This document shows, one piece after another, positions 5,434 to 7,687 of a DNA stretch of 7,687 bases. The notes under the pieces are model-generated. The model was not told the DNA's origin. It saw only the letters and a list, made by a program, of their open reading frames with translations, and ran no database searches. How positions within the stretch are numbered: position 1 is the first letter of the stretch; every line of letters begins with the position of its first letter. The DNA comes from Deltaproteobacteria bacterium (GTDB taxonomy: Bacteria; Desulfobacterota; B13-G15; RBG-16-54-18): the NCBI GenBank assembly GCA_003646745.1, contig QMLM01000075.1:1-7687 (forward strand), read 5' to 3'. A program made the position numbers and the translations under genes.

Positions 5434-6828
5434 TTTTAACAAGGCCAGCCTTAACGTCTTGTTCGTTTCTTTCCTGACCTTAAATCTTTCATCGATCCTG
5501 TAGCCTGCTACCCAGCAGATATCGCCTCCAGAGACTATCAGAGGGATCTGTTTCCTTTTGCCACGAGGAATTTTCAAATCGATGAAGAAATCTTTTATCT
5601 TTTTTTTGCCCTTCATCCCCAGGGGGATGAAGCTGTCTCCTGGCCGATAAGACCTCAGCCGCAGCGGAAACCGTAGCCTATTATGATCAAGATATGCCTC
5701 TCGCGGGTCCGGGCGATAGGAAGCCTGTCCTTCGCAGACCGTGGCCTCTATTTTCATCCCCAGATCCTGCAGCATTGTTATCCCTGGCACTTGGAGAATA
5801 ATTTCTTTTAACCCCTTTCCTTTTTCCTCCCCTTTGTCTGCTCTCAGTAGAAGTGTATTATAGATTTTTGCCGCCCAATAGCCACCAGGAAGCGGCATCT
5901 GCTTGTTTGCCCCCACTCCTTGAACCATCTGCAAAAGCCCCTTCAACTGAGGGTACTCCAAGACCTTTCCTGAAGAGATATGCTCAAAAGACCCTTGCAG
6001 GATCCTGGCCTGCAGGGCCGAGGGGAGGCGGAGGAGGTCGGGGATGTGGATGGAGACCTCCATATTGCCCTTTTTAATGATTTCGTGGCTCAACTGCTGC
6101 GCCTGTCCTTCCAAGCAAAGCTCGTCTTCGCCGAGGACTTGGGCCAATCGGACGAGGCGCTGTTTGATGTTGGGGTTGTACTGCATCAGGTAGGGAAGCA
6201 GTTCATGCCGGATCCGGTTCCGAAGGTAAGTATTCTTCAAGTTAGAGGAGTCCTCGACGAATGAAAGCCCCCTTTGCTCGATATATTCTTGGAGCTGTTG
6301 CCGCCATAGCTCGAGTAGAGGGCGGATATATACCCCTCTGACATAGGGTATTCCCTTAAGCCCCCTTGACCCTGCGCCCTTGATGAAACGCATAAGGACG
6401 GTCTCTGCTTGATCATCAGCAGTCTGGCCCAAGGCCACCTTGTCCAAGTTATGTTCCTTTATTGCCTCGTCAAAGAAGCGATATCTCAGCTCCCGTGCCG
6501 CCTCCTGCAAGGAGAGGGAGGTCTCTTTCATGTAGATGGGGACGTCGACTCTTCTGGTGAGATAAGGTAAGGCATATTTTTTGCTTAAATCTTGGACGAA
6601 TCTTTGATCTCTTTCGGCCTCCTCGCCCCTGATCCCATGGTTGAGGTGAAGCACCACCAATGATACCTGAAACTCTTCTCTCAAGTTTACCAAGATATCC
6701 AATAGGGCCACCGAATCGATCCCCCCGGATACAGCTACTCCTATTGCTTCACCTGTGGAGATCATCTGATGGCGATAGATAGTCCTTTTGACCTGAGAGA
6801 GGATTTGAGGGATGAGGTTGCGGGTCAT
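5428..6828 (-). CDS. tilS: tRNA(Ile)-lysidine synthase
   Basis: TilS attaches lysine to C34 of tRNA-Ile(CAU) with ATP, changing its decoding from AUG to AUA and its identity to isoleucine. From ATG 6828 it has 466 residues. The N-terminal PP-loop ATPase carries SGGIDS (34-39), LHLNHGIRG (60-68) and GQTADDQAET (134-143). A TilS substrate-binding linker follows with RNRIRHELLP. The C-terminal domain has YRPGDSFIPLGMKG, KKIKDFFID and the terminal WVAGYRIDERFKV. The start lies one base after the ftsH stop (TAA-G-ATG), typical of an operon with coupled translation. An in-frame TTG at 6873 would add 15 residues and is preceded by AAGGAGG, but that purine run encodes ftsH residues, so I prefer 6828. 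The gene converges on the archease operon. Confidence 0.93.
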   Translation of the reverse strand: MTRNLIPQILSQVKRTIYRHQMISTGEAIGVAVSGGIDSVALLDILVNLREEFQVSLVVLHLNHGIRGEEAERDQRFVQDLSKKYALPYLTRRVDVPIYMKETSLSLQEAARELRYRFFDEAIKEHNLDKVALGQTADDQAETVLMRFIKGAGSRGLKGIPYVRGVYIRPLLELWRQQLQEYIEQRGLSFVEDSSNLKNTYLRNRIRHELLPYLMQYNPNIKQRLVRLAQVLGEDELCLEGQAQQLSHEIIKKGNMEVSIHIPDLLRLPSALQARILQGSFEHISSGKVLEYPQLKGLLQMVQGVGANKQMPLPGGYWAAKIYNTLLLRADKGEEKGKGLKEIILQVPGITMLQDLGMKIEATVCEGQASYRPDPREAYLDHNRLRFPLRLRSYRPGDSFIPLGMKGKKKIKDFFIDLKIPRGKRKQIPLIVSGGDICWVAGYRIDERFKVRKETNKTLRLALLKL

Positions 6829-6829
6829 C

Positions 6830-7687
6830 TTAGGCCGCTTCAGAGACGAGCCTTTTAAGCTCTTCTCCTTCAATTACCTCCTTCTGCAAGAGGATGTGGG
6901 CCACCTTGTCTAGTAATTCTCTCTTTTCTGTGAGGATCGCCCGTGCACGCTTGTGTGCCTCTTCTACGATCCTCCTTATCTCTGAATCGATCTCGCGAGA
7001 GGTCTCCTCGCTGTATTCCTTTACGGAAGGAGCCTGTGGGATCTGGAGGTAGAGGGGTTGCCTTTCCCTCTCGAAGGCCACCAACCCAAGCTTCTCACTC
7101 ATGCCATATTCTTTCACCATACTTCTGGCGATGTCGGTGGCCTTGACGAGGTCATTTTGGGCGCCCGTGGAGACTTCGTTAAATACCAGCTCTTCAGCCA
7201 CCCTTCCACCTAGCAAGACGGTGAGCTTGTCGATGAGCTCTGTTTTGGTCATCAGGTATCTGTCTTCAGTAGGCCTTTGCAGGGTATAGCCCAGGGCTGC
7301 AATCCCACGGGGAATGATGGATATCTTTTGTACAGGGTCGGCATTCGGCACAGAGAGGGCCACTAAGGCATGCCCTACCTCGTGATAGGCGACGATCTGG
7401 CGTTCTCGTTCATTCATCACCCTAGTCTTCTTTTCCAGACCAGCCACAATGCGTTCGATGGCCTCTTCCATCTCGGCCATCCCCACGGCCTCTTTGCCCC
7501 TTCTGGCGGCAAGCAGCGCCGCTTCATTGATCAGATTGGCCAAATCAGCCCCCACAAACCCTGGTGTCATCCCGGCCAGGGCCTTGAAGTCCACATCATC
7601 GCCCAACTTTACCCCCTTAGCGTGGACCTTAAGGATAGCCTCTCTGCCCTTGATATCAGGTCGGTCCACCAATATATGGCGGTCAAA
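6830..7687 (-). CDS. ftsH: ATP-dependent zinc metalloprotease FtsH (C-terminal part, cut by window edge)
   Basis: The frame is open through the window edge, and 285 residues are visible. They begin FDRHILVDRPDIKGRE, the end of the AAA+ second region of homology; its FDR arginine is an ATP-sensing finger. The AAA lid with GFVGADLANLINEAALLAAR follows, then the M41 peptidase domain. The zinc site HEVGH is at visible residues 102-106, and the third ligand is probably the Asp of STGAQNDL (about 179). The tail ends LKRLVSEAA and contains a heptad-like helix. FtsH is a hexameric inner-membrane protease that removes misfolded membrane proteins and short-lived regulators. The transmembrane N-terminus and Walker motifs lie outside the window. 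The tilS-ftsH pairing is common in bacteria, and HflK, a known FtsH modulator, is encoded at the far end of the window. Confidence 0.95.
   Translation of the reverse strand, partial: FDRHILVDRPDIKGREAILKVHAKGVKLGDDVDFKALAGMTPGFVGADLANLINEAALLAARRGKEAVGMAEMEEAIERIVAGLEKKTRVMNERERQIVAYHEVGHALVALSVPNADPVQKISIIPRGIAALGYTLQRPTEDRYLMTKTELIDKLTVLLGGRVAEELVFNEVSTGAQNDLVKATDIARSMVKEYGMSEKLGLVAFERERQPLYLQIPQAPSVKEYSEETSREIDSEIRRIVEEAHKRARAILTEKRELLDKVAHILLQKEVIEGEELKRLVSEAA

Noticed and set aside
5980..6264. 94-codon plus-strand frame inside tilS
   Set aside because: It is an antisense shadow of the TilS middle region, with no family resemblance.
1..7687. CRISPR array, insertion sequence, phage or attachment site
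   Set aside because: No regularly spaced repeats, transposase or integrase frames, or terminal inverted repeats are visible; all long frames are housekeeping genes.

Overview
This is a bacterial window of ordinary housekeeping genes with one striking exception: the RNA ligase gene rtcB has an in-frame TGA at the codon for its invariant active-site cysteine. A compact stem-loop lies at bacterial SECIS spacing just downstream. I read it as an undisrupted selenoprotein, Sec-RtcB (484 aa, Sec101), rather than two separate ORFs. TGA serves as the normal stop for four other reading-frame ends here (positions 2386, 4308, 4793, 5092), so a wholesale genetic-code change is not the explanation. HflK plus FtsH, an FmdB-type zinc ribbon, a MoeA fused to a substrate-binding-like domain, and inferred selenium use suggest an anaerobic Gram-negative bacterium, perhaps Desulfobacterota-like. 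That placement is inference only.

Layout. Positions 1-201, minus strand: the N-terminus of HflK, cut by the window edge. Positions 202-498: a divergent intergenic region with an AT-rich core, a small hairpin and a good promoter-like sequence immediately before the archease gene. Positions 499-5433, plus strand: a tight operon of archease, rtcB (Sec), moeA-PBP fusion, mogA, a small Cys-rich unknown protein and an FmdB-family zinc ribbon, with gaps of at most 14 nt and several stop/start overlaps. Positions 5428-7687, minus strand: tilS and the C-terminal part of ftsH (cut by the edge). These converge on the operon, and the two 3' ends overlap by 6 nt.

How the genes fit together. Archease is the known activator of RtcB, which seals 2',3'-cyclic phosphate and 5'-OH RNA ends, so the first two genes form an RNA-repair pair. 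MoeA and MogA carry out the last steps of molybdenum (or tungsten) cofactor synthesis. Many selenium-using anaerobes need both that cofactor and selenocysteine for formate dehydrogenase, so the two pathways belong to the same lifestyle. Because rtcB and moeA overlap at ATGA, efficient passage of the rtcB UGA could also influence expression of the cofactor genes. HflK and FtsH are partners in membrane protein quality control but sit at opposite ends of the window, probably in separate transcription units.
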